Positions 1-11,878 of a stretch of 64,000 bases of DNA are shown in pieces. Under the pieces are notes generated by a model, which saw nothing but the letters and a program-made list of their open reading frames with translations, did not search any database and was not told where the DNA came from. Within the stretch, counting starts at the first letter, position 1; every line of letters begins with the position of its first letter. The stretch lies in NCBI GenBank assembly GCA_914767715.1, contig OU612069.1, positions 22,255,387 to 22,319,386 on the forward strand. Direction: 5' to 3'. Made by a program: the position numbers and the translations under genes. The stretch comes from Membranipora membranacea (Eukaryota > Bryozoa > Gymnolaemata > Cheilostomatida > Membraniporidae).

Positions 1-1054
1 ATCTTACATTACATAGCTATATTCAGGTAATACTGTATGACAGGGAGATGGTTAGCCTTCCTTTCTTTTCTGCACACAATATCATAGATTACATAGGTCA
101 TAAATTAATCAACTTATTGCTGGTACTGGTAGTGGTACTCTACTGTGAAATTTTTGCACACCCAATTATCATGAATAATCCCTATCACTGCCTAATCATC
201 CTAATAATGCCCTATCACTAATAAACTACGATGTCCAACAGTTTATTAGAAAGAATATCAACCACCAGTCTACTAGATGAGTGGGCTCCATAAATATGAG
301 AATGAGGCACCACTAAAGAGAATGTGAGTGTGCTGATACAGAAGAGGATCTGCCGAGAGAGAGATAAATGTGACACACTCAGATCACTGAATCCTAACTC
401 AGTGCTACATAATTTATTGGGAGATAGTAAATGGTTATCAGCTGTGCAGTGGTTTGATCATAGACTCGATTGCGACGATATATCCACATCGAATTGTTTG
501 GTTGCAATGGGCTCATCATTGATTTGCTGTTCAAATTCAAACAAGTTGCAAGGGATTGACAGCGAGGTTTGTTGTAGCATATTTAGCTCGCTACGTTTCA
601 ACTCAGTGACACCAGGATACGACAAATGTTATATCTCTACACAAAATAAGGCTCACATATCATAGGTTGCTTGTCAACTTCAAACAGGCTAGTTGTGGAT
701 TGAAATACATCTCGGTTCTCTTTCAGACAATAGAATGCCTAAGAGGGTGAATGATCAGTATCCTTGTTTATATTGTACCTTGAGAGTTTTCACCTTGGAA
801 CTACTGTTCATGAATAGGAAAGCCAAAACATTACCATTCTATGTTCTTTTGAAGAGAAAAGAGCACTAAGATAGTTTTAGTTATAGTGAGTGATCACCCT
901 TGTGATGACAATTTTAATCATAGCAGAGAATCTTCGTTCGTGGAAATCATCTGTATGTGATAAGAAGAAAAACAAAGTTTCACAGCTATCCCTTTAGATG
1001 ATATTATCTCTGTTAACTTTGCCTAAGACCCAGCAACACTGAATGATAACTAGA

Positions 1055-1730
1055 TTATGTTAAAGATTATCTGCATTGGGAGGTCCCTTGTATCTAACAC
1101 AATATTTGGGATTGGGAGTTGGGATGCCATCAATGGTCAAATGTGATTCCCCATGTGTTTTTGCATCAAGGGTCCAAGTTCCATATCTCTGTGACCATTC
1201 TGTGAGGAATAATAACCTGGAACAGAAGTGCTGACTTTATTGGCTAGAAAACTTTTTATTTGGGAATCCCTCCTTCAGGATGGCGTAGGGGCGGAGCTCA
1301 CATCATCGCAATTACTATAATATTAGTGATTTCTGTTGTTGTTTTCTGCTCATGAAATACCTTTATAGCGTCTAATACCAATCTCCTTACTTAACTTTAG
1401 GACATTTCAACTCAACTAGAAGAAGATAATGGAGTGTTGCAAGGTACGAGAAGTATTTCATGGGAAGAAAACACTGACAGAAAACAACCAATTTTCAGCT
1501 TGTAACATAGCAACAGTGGTAATGTTACTTCCGCCAATACGTAATTCTGAAGGAGGGATTCCCAAATAAAAAGTTTTCTAACCAATAAGGTCATCTGTTT
1601 CAGGTCATTTTTCCTCACAGGATTGTCACAGAGTTTTGGAACTTGGACTCTAGATGTAAAAAGACATGGGAATCCAAATATTGTGTTAGATATACTACCA
1701 GGGACCTCCCAATGCAGATCATCTTTAAAA
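1055..1730. mobile_element. Long-inverted-repeat (foldback) element
   Basis: The segment 1058-1278 reads as the diverged reverse complement of 1547-1728. Shared blocks include TTAAAGAT, CTGCATTGGGAGGTCCC, ATCTAACACAATATTTGG and TTTATTTGGGAATCCCTCC. The arms are about 180-220 bp and the spacer about 270 bp, with no transposase. The element is absent at the equivalent place in the duplicated copy (about 8000), which supports insertion after the duplication. Flanks TAGATTAT and TAGATTAG could be an imperfect target duplication. Long arms and a short non-coding core suggest a foldback or Mutator-type non-autonomous element; the superfamily is inference. Confidence 0.72.
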
Positions 1731-3046
1731 TAGATTAGGTGCCAATGTTCTTTTGAGTTTTAGTAAACCTGGAACAAGAAATGGGCTCAACTCAGATGTC
1801 AGTTGTGGACCTAAGATCAACTTAAATGCGTTTGAAGTCTGATTAGACCGCAATGTTGATAGCTCTGCATGTATCATGGATGGTACAATGTAGGATGAAA
1901 ATCCATCTTGGTCTGATAACCAACCGTCAAATATCAACCAAGAATTCTATTTTATTGTCCTGAGGGGTGAGAAGGATGCCAAGTGGCAGCCTGTTCTCCT
2001 CTTTTCAATCAGGTAAATATTGGGGCACACTTGGCAAATGTGTAAGAATAATTTGCCAGCAAACTGCTCGGTGTAGCAGGGATTATGTCTTCGATACTCA
2101 AATTAAAGTCGCCTAATCCCACACGGGTACAAATCAAAGAGGCTCTGAGTTAGATCTAAATCATTACAGACATAGAGTTAAAGCCTGGCCTACATATGGG
2201 AGGCAGACAGAGCAGGATAGGAGCTCATAGTCAGCCAGCTGGGTCTAGTGTAAGGAAATGAATGGAATGTGTGATGCTTGATGTGATCAATTTTGGAAGT
2301 TGTACAAGGTACAAGAGAAGGGTCACTTGACAGTTGCAATATTGCACTGAGGCTAATCGATCGATGGTGAATTAAATCTACCGGCGCTGTTCTAGCTAAG
2401 ATTATAAGCATTAAGCTGCGTTTACATTAGGCCGTCTTAAGAGTGTCTCGAAAATAGTGAAGAGTTGGCAGCCTCCACGATGCCCAACAGCGAAAAACAC
2501 ACTGATTATGATACCATGCAATGAATGAAAGAAGCTGAGTAATGAAACTCATCAACAAACAGGAGTGGCTTCAATCTGCTGGGGCCGGCCATGAGGAGGT
2601 TGTAGTAGAGAACTCCTAAACAGGGCTCTTGACTCATGGTTGCTGGTTTGAAACAAGGTGCATGGTGGTGGATGGTACAGTGGTATGTGTGCATCTATAT
2701 AATGTGTATCTATTTTCAGTACATCTCTAGTATTCTGGGCAACAATGATTATACTGAAACGGCCATGCATGTTGTGAGCTCTCAAACAATATTAACAGGC
2801 CAAGGTCAAAGGTGTGAGGTTCAGTTACAATTCCCAATAGGCGGATTCGTAGAAAAAACAAAAGTCTTTGTATGACATCAGCCAATAACATATTGACACC
2901 TCAGCTCACGTGGTTGTTAGAGTTTGTTTATTTCTATCCCTTTATCATTTTGTGATAGAACCTCAGCGCTAACAGAACGACATTGAACCTTCTATCCATC
3001 CATCACACCTACCAGCAATTCACCTGCGTCGACATTAGAGTTTGAA

Positions 3047-4908
3047 ATGGAAAAGCTGAGGTAAGACAGTATTATTTTTAATCAAATATCTTTTGTGTTC
3101 AGGATGAAGAAATACCAATTGCAATCATCTTTTCAACTAGAGCAGTGAACAAAAACAAATATCAGTCGGGACCCAGGAGCAAGAGTTCACTTTCAATTTC
3201 TGTGCATTACTGTCTGTCACTGTCTGCATTTGTTAAGGCAAATATAGTTGGTGCTTTACCACAACAACCAAACAACAACAAATCTATTTTTGACATATTA
3301 ACTACTTATTCTCTCATGAAATCAACTGAAACCACCAACATTCGAACATCAATAATAATAATGGCAAATATATAACACGCTGTATATAACTTATTGCATT
3401 TGCTTTTACCCTATCGGCAATCATTTAATTTTCAAGGTTTGCCAATTACAGAGCAACGCTGAATAAAAAAATTCTCATACTTTTGTATTTTATAGACTTT
3501 GGCAGGTTGCCATTGTGGCTGCAGCTAATTACGGGTTCTGCTCTGCCTCATCAGAACCTGAAAACAAAGTTGAGGCCTTACAGGAGATGATTCAGGAACA
3601 GCAGTTAGTCATAAATGACCTTGTAAGTTGCCATTTTACATCAAATGTCCATTTTCGTTGCTGCAACTGGTTTAGTCTTCAAAAAATGCTTAGTTTCCAA
3701 TTCTACCGTGATATTCATCGTTCAGACAGAGTTAAAGTAATAAATAAAACTGATCACTTCTTAGCAATTCAACTCCAGTTAAAAGTGAGTAGTTTCTGTG
3801 CGTAATGATTCTCATGTAACTCAAGTACAACAAGTGTTAAACAGAGCTTTAGTACTTCAGTGAGCCCTGATTGATTTCAGGTTCATTATCCTGCATCGGT
3901 TGACTTGTAGTGTATCCCCAATTGATTAATTTGAAATCATCAAAATAGACTGAATGGATATTTAACAGGTTAAAGATAATGATAGAAGAAAGAGGTCAGC
4001 TGTCAACAGCCCGAGTGGATCAGTGTATACTTGCTGGGGACGTACTTCATGTCCCACAACATCCACATTGATATACGAAGGTATTAATTTGAAGATTTAT
4101 ATTGTATCACTTGCTAATGACATATTTGCACTTACGTAAAATCTTGGAATGTATGGGATCTGATGTTCAAAGTAGTTAAAAAAAATATCGTATGAATAGA
4201 ACCACTTTGTCTTAAGTGATAATTGATAGTGATGTTATAGCCTGTTATGTTTAAACAGTGTTCAGATAGATGTTGTGGTTTATTTTTCAGGGTTTGCTGC
4301 TGGTACAAACTACAATACAGCAGGAGGCGGGAGTAATTATCAGTGTATGCCACTTGACCCTGAGTATAACGGATACACTGCTGGGGGGCTTTTTGCTGTA
4401 CTTTTTGGTGCAGAATTTCAATCCTATAGCCAAGGTATATTTCCAAGCTACGCTCATGACAAGAATGTACCCTGTGCCCGGTGCTACACTCCAGGTACTG
4501 CGATGATGATCCCAGCTAAGCGTTCGTGTCCTTCAGGCTGGACTAAGGAGTATGAAGGTGAGTATAGAATGTTAAAATGTGAATGTTAAATCAATAATAA
4601 TGTGTACATGGATATCATTAGTATTCATCCTTATTAATAGGTAAGTGTGAAATATCATGGGACAGCTATGTATGTGTGATTTTGATTTTTCTCTAGGTTA
4701 CTTGATGACCGCTCTCACCCATCCGGACCGACATTCCAAGACATATGAATGTGTGGATGCTAGACCAGAGTACATCAATGGGCATAGTGATAATTCTGAT
4801 GGCGCCCTGTTTTATTTTGTTAAGCCTGATTGCGAAGGTCAAGGTCGGTTAGGCCACTGTCCTCCCTATATACCTGACAGGCAGTTAACATGTGTTGTCT
4901 GTTCGTAA
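3047..4908 (+). CDS. Short-chain collagen C4-like protein, copy 1 (5 exons)
   Basis: Coding exons 3047-3060, 3496-3622, 3969-4080, 4291-4557 and 4697-4908 join in frame with consensus GT-AG borders. The protein starts MEKLRLWQ, has a hydrophobic VAIVAAA stretch that may be a signal anchor or signal peptide, then a short coiled-coil-like stretch, then RRKRS (a furin-type cleavage site). The C4-like domain follows, from GSVYTCWGRTSCP through the motifs GFAAGTNYNTAGGGSNYQC, CARCYTPGTAMMIPAKRSCP and GHCPPYIPDRQLTCVVCS. The domain is rich in paired cysteines and matches the non-collagenous part of sponge short-chain (type IV-related) collagens. No Gly-X-Y repeat is present, so this is the globular domain without a collagen helix. 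A matrix or secreted role is inferred from the family. The start rests on the only ATG that gives an in-frame exon 1. Confidence 0.82.
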
Positions 4909-6018
4909 CTGTTTCATCTTCTGTTTTACACAATGCCATGACATGAAAATGAATTGAAACCCCAAAGCAAAATCTAAGTATCCTAATGATTGTTTGTTTA
5001 TCACCCGTGCCTGTGTACCATCTTGAAAAAACATTGGCAACTTTCAATCTTGTCCAGTTTGATGTATTTATCTAGTCCAATGTGTTACGTTTTGCTTGAT
5101 GAGTTTGTAAGTAGTCCAGTTTTTTGAAAAGTTAAAATGCAATAAATCATAATTAATTATGAAAATATTGTCATTGTATATGGTTGTATCACAACAATGT
5201 CTCTTGGTTCAAACTCCTTGGACTCATTTTGATCTGAATATAATACTGATAGGTATAAGCAATTTATCGAAGTTTACTATGATCTGACATTTAGTTTCTT
5301 ATTTTTGTCTGGATAACATATTTGGTCCCGCAACAAAATGTTTCAGTGAAGGCATCTGAGTTTGTCAAATATGGGCATGGCAATGGGCATGACAGTCCTA
5401 GCATTGTTTTATTTCTACACAAGCAAAGTCTGTGTATCTTAGGTTGGCCTTTCAAACAGGCTACGTTGTGTTGGATTGAAACACAACACATATCTCCTTC
5501 AGGCAATAGTATGCATCAAGGTGTTATTGATCAATTTCCTTGTTTATAATATGCCTCAAAAACTTTCACCTTGGAACTATGGTATTGATGAGGAAATCCT
5601 GAATTTTTACAAGGATGGGTTCTCTTGACAACAAAGGAACATTACATAAGCTCCAGTGATCGCTCTTATGATGTTGATTTTAATCTTAGAAGAGAACAAT
5701 CAACTTCAGGAAATATGCGTCTGTCATCAGGAATCGCTAGGACTCATCAAGGCTATGTTTTGAGTCTGAGTTATATGCTTATATCTCAGATGCATAAAAG
5801 CAAGCATTTTAAGTGATAATCGGACCACATTTGGTAATCATTGTTATTCTGGGACTAGTTTTTTCGGGGGCCAAGTTTCATCAGTACAGGGATATTCACT
5901 CTAATCTTCGAGGTACCTATGATCATTGATCAGTGTGAGTTTGCAAAAGTCTGAATCAATCTGTATATCAATTGTGTGGATTTACATTTATTCATACATG
6001 CATATATGGATGATTTCT
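4909..6018. other. 3' flank of C4-like gene 1, no gene seen
   Basis: AT-rich non-coding sequence. 5440-5700 is a diverged copy of the low-copy repeat also found near 690-970 and 14020-14210. Short open frames here show no recognisable domain. Confidence 0.5.
5141..5146 (+). other. Probable polyadenylation signal of C4-like gene 1
   Basis: AATAAA lies about 230 bases after the stop codon of C4-like gene 1, in an AT-rich tract. The paralogue has AATAAA at 13303-13308, about 45 bases after its stop. Confidence 0.45.
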
Positions 6019-6378
6019 TTAACAGTGTTGGGTGGTTAGGTTCCTGTCAATTTGGAGCAGATTTTCAATAGCAGCGAAAAGTTTGTCAACCTTCATACCA
6101 TGGTTGTTATTTGAAGTGGGTTGATTTGTAAGTGACGCATATTCAAATTTATCAGTCCTTTGGAATGACAATTCATAGACATTTCGAGTTTGTGTCTCAA
6201 AATTAGAGTATAACGATGTGCCGGGCACATGTACCTGTATGTGCTGCAGGTCATTGATCTCATGGCGACCTCCTAAGATAAAATAATAACTCCTGTCAAC
6301 GGGTATATCAAAGCTGGTACGTTTCATCACAACCTTTGCTCGATGTTGTGGCACAGCATCAATGTAACACCATGACAA
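6019..6378 (-). CDS. Unrecognised open exon-like frame (about 119 codons)
   Basis: A continuous frame of about 119 codons ends at 6019. It has a protein-like composition, with segments such as HRAKVVMKR, FDIPVDRSYYF and LGGRHEINDLQ, and no low complexity. On its 5' side the - strand reads GATATAG just before the frame opens, a usable splice acceptor, so it could be a terminal exon with upstream exons missing. The frame stops exactly at the start of duplicated copy B. Because the window begins at the homologous point of copy A, a twin may lie just outside the window. I do not recognise the family; it could be a real terminal exon or a gene fragment carried by the duplication. Confidence 0.35.
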   Translation of the reverse strand: MSWCYIDAVPQHRAKVVMKRTSFDIPVDRSYYFILGGRHEINDLQHIQVHVPGTSLYSNFETQTRNVYELSFQRTDKFEYASLTNQPTSNNNHGMKVDKLFAAIENLLQIDRNLTTQHC

Positions 6379-7065
6379 CTATATCTTACACTACATAGCT
6401 ATATTCAGGTTATACTGTATAACAGGGATTTAGTTACCCTTCCTTTCTTCACACGAAATCATAGATAACAAAGATCATATATTACATAAATCATAGATTA
6501 ATCAAATTATCACTGGTAATGACTCCACTGTGAAGTTTTTTTACACCCAATTGAAATGAATAATGTGCCCTATTACAATTATTCAACAACAATGCGTGAC
6601 AGTTTATTAGGACAACTGTCAATCGCCAGTCTACTCTTAATCAATATGAGAAAGAGGCACCACTAAAGAGAATGTAACTGTCGAGACATAATAGGATCTG
6701 CCTATAGACATTCAGATCACTGATATCCAACTCAGCGCTACATAATTTATTGGGAGGTAGTAAATGATTATCAGCTGTGTCTTGGGTTGATCATAGACTC
6801 AATAGCGACGATGTATCCGCATCAAATTGTTTGGTAGCAATGAGCTTATCATTGATTTGCTGTTCAAATTCAAACAAGTTTTTGGTAAGAGGCTGTAGCA
6901 TTAAAAAGTTGCTCTAGATTGACAGTGAGGTTCATTGGAAATCGATTTTGTCGTAGCATATTAAGCTCGCTTAGTTTCAACGCAGTGACACAATGATACA
7001 ACCAATGTTATATATCTACATAAAATAAAGCTCACATATCATAGGTTGCGTGTCAGTTTCAAACA

Positions 7066-7667
7066 TACATGTGGCTAACATCACTAAGTCAGCGAACAAA
7101 AGATGTCACGGTCTGCTCGTATTAAAACAGTCCGGAGTAAACCAACAAAGCCTAGTACTAATGTACAAAACCCAAGTAGTCGCAGCTATCACCCACGCTG
7201 CAGGTGCTTGGTACCCTTACACCATCGAATGTCTGAGGAATGATATTGAGAGATGTCAGCGGCTTGCTATGAGGATTATTTTCTCTGACCTCGAACACTA
7301 CGATGATCGACTTGCAGCTGCGAATTTGCTACCACTAAATGACTTACTAAACGACATATGCCACAAATACGTACATCGTATTTTATCTGACGATAACCAT
7401 CCCCTACACAATCGACTTCCGCTCAATAAAACCAGACTCAGACGCTCAACCCGTAACTCTGAGGGCACCATTTGTATGCCTAAATGTCGAACTGAGAAGA
7501 GAAAATGTGGAATTTTTGCCAATCCTGAGTTTTATGCCGTTTGAAATGATTTATTTTATTTTTTGTTCATACAGTTTTGGAGGGGCTTTTTGAAAGCACA
7601 CTACTTTTATTGTGTAAGCATTCTCGGATGAGAAGTCATAAATTAGACAAACAAACAAACAAACAAA
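7066..7667 (+). mobile_element. 5'-truncated non-LTR retrotransposon, 3' end of the RT ORF
   Basis: The frame to 7544 encodes the C-terminal, post-polymerase region of a CR1/L2/Jockey-like ORF2. Its landmarks are the typical MYKTQVV.AITHAAGAWYP and ERCQRLAMRII segments. After the stop comes a 3' UTR ending in a (CAAA)n tail at about 7646-7668, the mark of target-primed insertion by such elements. Copy A of the duplication runs straight from TTCAAAC to CTAGTTGTG, giving an empty site and fixing both ends. Most of the element (endonuclease and the RT catalytic part) is missing, so it cannot move on its own. Confidence 0.85.
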
Positions 7668-9944
7668 TACTAGTTGTGAATTTATAAACAACTCAATTCC
7701 CCTTTAAACAATAGAATGCCTTAAAGGGTGATTGATCAGTATCCTTGTTTATATTGCGCCTTGAGAGGAAAGCCAGAATATTACCAGACTATGTTCTATT
7801 ACGAAGGAAAGAGCACTACGATAGTTTCTGTGGTCACCCTCGTGATGACATTTTTAATCATTATAGAGGATCTTCGATCTCAAAAATCATCTGCTTGAGA
7901 TAATGAAAATGATTATACCGATTGTAAGAGCTATCCCTTTAGGTAATATAATGTCCATTATCTTTGCCTAATACCCACCAATACTGAATGATCATGGGAG
8001 CATGCTACGGTAGTATCGAGTGCCAGAATTGTTCCTAGTCTTAATAGAACAAAGAAGGGTGCTCAAGTCAGATGTCAGTCTTGGACATAAGATCAGTTTA
8101 AATGGGTGAAAGTCTAAAATGACCGCAATATTAAAAACCCTGCATGTACAGTTTAAGGCATTACAACCACATTGCTCCGATAACCAACCTCAACATACGA
8201 ACCTAGCACTGTAGTGCATTGACCTCAATAGTGGTTAAAAGTATACCAAGCAACTGACTGTTCTCCTCTTTTCAATCACGTTGAGATTGAGGCACACATG
8301 GTAAATTCGTATGATTATTTGGCCAGCACTCAATCCCTATGATTATTTTTGAAGTAATAAACTGTGGGTATCATGTGATGATAGGCAAACTATTCGGTGT
8401 AGTAGGCTGAGTAGGCATGATGCCTTCAATAATCAAATTATAAAACTCTAAATGTAATACATCTAAAACATTGCAGCCTGGCCTACATATGCAAGGCAGG
8501 CAGAGCAGGACTGGAGCTCAAGCTAGTGCAAAGAAATGAATTGAGTGTGTGATGCTTGGTGTGATCAATTTCGGGAGTTGTACATGGAACAAGAGAAGGG
8601 TCACTTGACAATTGCAATATTGCACTGAGGCTAATCGATCAATGGTAAATTAAATCTCCCGGCGCTGTTCTAGCTAAGATAATAAGCATTAGAGTGTCCC
8701 AAAATAGTGCAGAGTTGGCAGCCACCAAGGTGCGCAACAGCAAAAAACACGGTGATTATGATACCATGCAATGAATGAAAGAAGCTGAGTAATGACACTC
8801 CGCAAAAAACAGGAATGGCTATAATCTGATGGGGCTGGCCATGAGGAGGTTGTAGTAGAGAAGCCCTAAACAGGGCTTTTGACTCATGGTTTCTGGCTCG
8901 AAACATGCGGATGGTACAGTGGTACGTGTGCGTCTGGATCTTGTGTATCTATTTTCAGTACATCTATAGTATTCTTGGCAACAATGACTATACAGAAACG
9001 GTCATGCATGTTGTTAACTGTTAAACATTATTGAGGTCAAAGGTCAAGGTCAAAGGTGTGAGGTTCAGTTACAATTCCCGATAGTCAGGTTTCATTGAGA
9101 AAATGACAGTCTTTGTATGACATTGGAAGTAAGTACATGTATCGTTTGTTTGTAAGGTAATGAAAGTTAGTATTAGCTCTGAACTATAGAAAAAAAGTAA
9201 CCACATACTGACAGAAGTAATGGCGGATTTCACCAACCTGGGTTAAGGGCTCAGGGAGCCGTAGAAGTCAAGCCTCTCATAAAATAAACTGAAATCTGAC
9301 ATTTCTGGTCGAAATTGTCTGAAATAAGATTAAATTGGAGGAAATCTGAAATTACGATACACGCTGCTGCCCCCTTTGGGATTGATTGACCATAGGTCTG
9401 TTGCCCTGCTTTTTTTTGTAGAACTGGCATGAGAATAAAAAGGTGAAGTTTGGGTTGGTTTGGCTTTTGACCATATTTTAGGCAGTTTCAACTGTTAGCT
9501 TGAGTTTTTGCAGGTCTACCTTGAATGGCTTGATATGAGCTTACTTATCGCTCAGCGTCCAAAGCAGAGACGCGAAGTTTCAAAACTAAAATTCAGCTCA
9601 TTAATGATCGCATAATTTAGAATGATAGCACCAATGTTGTACCAATAACCCTCGCATTGATTCTCTGTTTTAGGACGGCTTGTGTGTGCTGGTTCTCGGC
9701 CGTAAAAGTCCTGGGTAGAAACAAAATTCTCCAGGAAGTCAGCTTGCTCATTTCTGAAAATGCCAAAGAATCAACCAACCACTGTCCAGGTACCTAAAAT
9801 CTTTAATTTGTCATATTAAACACCCAAAGTATGGGGGATAACGTTGTAGCATATTCAAATCCTAACCAGGATAAAGCAATCTTATACCTGAACACAACAT
9901 AAGGCTTCAGGATGAAATTACACCCATTTCTATCATGCTATCAG

Positions 9945-11660
9945 TCAGAGCTCTGTTTTGCGTTTTGCTGTTAGCAAAAAATAATCTAGGAGCATGAGTA
10001 AACTATCCAATTCTAGCCAACTTCCACTGCAAATATTTCGCAATTCCAACCTTTGTCTTGGCATTGTGTGACCAGATCTTCGTATCTTGTCAGTGCTCTC
10101 CCATGCACTTATGAGAGATTTTCTTCCCAAGGCACCGTCAATTCCATCAGTATTAGTGCTTTTTCTTTGTCAGACCAAACAATTAAGTCTGGTCTTTGGT
10201 TCGTGTTCACAATATGCTGCCCCATGCTGAGCTGCTCTGTGAGCTCGCATCTCACCTGCCCTTCTCCGCTGTTCATCGATCCCTTTTTGCGCAAAATCTT
10301 TCCACGCGCTTCACCAACAGCATATTCACACTTCTCCGAAACATATTTACTCAACACTTTCAGGACTTGATTATGCCTATACGTGTATCTTCCCAGGCTC
10401 TGTTGGCAATCCGAGCACTCGGCGCATTTCAAGTTCTCGGTCAAATTCCAGCGTTCCAGGTTTGCCGGGGTCAGTAGTTGATCATAAGCTGCACCAACCA
10501 GAAAGCTGATCCTTTGTGGCTCCATCGACCACAATTCTGTCAATTTCAGCTGACGCTGCTCAACAGACTCCACCTGCCTTGTTGGGCTTGGCCTACAGCT
10601 TGTGTCTGGCGGCGCTCCTCTTCCATCTTGCGCACCTCATCAACTTACCATCTCCCGTCTAAACTTTGGGCTTTCCTTTGAGAACCACCAGTTTGCCTCC
10701 CAGCCGATGCCATGACGTGCAGTTGTCACAGCACCCACAACCTCACTTATCTCCAGTCGAGATTTGGCATCTCTGACAGTCTCTGTGACAGACCATTTTT
10801 TACCAGTGTCAAGTGTTGGAGCACATTCCCTTATCACCTGATCTGATTTGATGTTTTGTACTCTTCCACAAGCGATTTCATAGGTAGTGAAAGAGTAAAC
10901 GAACTGGCATACAGTGCATTAGTGTTGAAGCTCCTTGGAACTCCGAGCCACTTACGCATGTGCTTGTTAATCGTTTCTTCCAATCTCTCAACTGGTGTAA
11001 GCGGAATATCATAAACTGTCAGAGGCCACAGAATTCGAGGCATGAGTGCAAAGTTGAGAATCCAGGCTTTGTATTTACCAGACAGACCACATATTTCAAT
11101 CGCGTCCAGCCCTGTAATGAGTTGTCTTTTCACCTCGTTTCCGCGAAACCTGTCTGTGATCGGTAAACTATACCATCTTCCTAAGCTCTTCACAGGCTGC
11201 TCTGCAAGCGTGGGAATACGCTCTGTTCCTATGAAGTAGGTATTTGGTACAGGTTTGCCTTTACACAAAGACAGGGACCAGCTCTTGCTAGGTTTGAATC
11301 GCATCGCGCACATATCTCTATCAACTCATGCAGTCTATCGATTGAAGCTACAACCTGGGCCTTATCTGGTGATATTATTGTAATATCGTCCATAAATGCA
11401 GTAGTAGTAGTAGTATGCAGTAGTATCTGGTTATTCGCAACCTGGATCCCATTCACACTGCCTTATGAATTCCGTATAACTATCTCCATCACCATAACGA
11501 ATAGCAAAGGTGATATAGCACATCCCATAGGGATACCTATTGCCAGCTCTTGCCAGCTCTTGCCAGCTCGTGGTAAAGTTCGTAGTAGTGAATCGCATTT
11601 TGAACTTTTTATAGTAGCGCTCAACCATAACCCTTAGCCTGTCGGGCACCCAGAAGTGTG
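9945..11660 (-). mobile_element. Decayed reverse transcriptase element with nuclease-like C-terminus
   Basis: On the - strand, fragments in different frames line up in the order of one polymerase. An RT palm piece with AFMDDITI (the YxDD-type catalytic motif) is near 11390. A thumb-like region is at 10834-11313 (AWILNFALMPRILWPLTVYDIPL). A C-terminal region at about 10109-10573 carries RPDLIVWSDKEK and LMELTVPWEEN, resembling the PD...ELTVPWE segment at the C-terminus of a family of animal RT proteins. Frame changes between pieces show it is dead. No clear ends were found. It lies inside the 2.6-kb segment that replaced the first-exon region of C4-like gene 2. Confidence 0.75.
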
Positions 11661-11878
11661 ATAGTGCGAGGTTAATTAAGCTGTGCGGTACACAAAAATT
11701 CTAAAATCAACTGGAAACCAAATCATCTGGACATCAATTATGACGCTATCACACATAGTGATATAACCTTGGTACAACTTATTGCATTGTGCTATACCCC
11801 ATGCAATCATCCACTCTTCAAGGTTTCTAAGGAAGAATTGAGTAAGATAATATGATACTATAATGCTCTATTTTACAG

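Larger units (their letters stand above)
1..5830. repeat. Segmental duplication, copy A
   Basis: The first 700 bases align by eye with 6382-7065 plus 7668 onward (shared blocks starting ATCTTACA..TACATAGC, then TTTATTGGGAG.TAGTAAATG, then AATAGAATGCCT). The block at 2180-2880 aligns with 8465-9120. The introns and exons of the C4-like gene at 3496-4908 align with 11879-13259. The whole of 1-3046 apart from the long-inverted-repeat element at 1055-1730 is therefore duplicated, mostly non-coding sequence; I see no supportable gene there. A smaller block at 5440-5700 again resembles 690-970 and 14020-14210, so a low-copy repeat caps the units. The left edge of the duplication lies before the window. 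Copies are clearly diverged, so the event is not recent. Confidence 0.8.

Noticed and set aside
324-665. 113-codon + strand frame in copy A
   Set aside because: The homologous stretch in copy B (6673-7040) does not keep the frame, so it is a chance open frame.
7298-7522. Antisense frame over the non-LTR fragment
   Set aside because: Shadow of the RT-related frame on the + strand.
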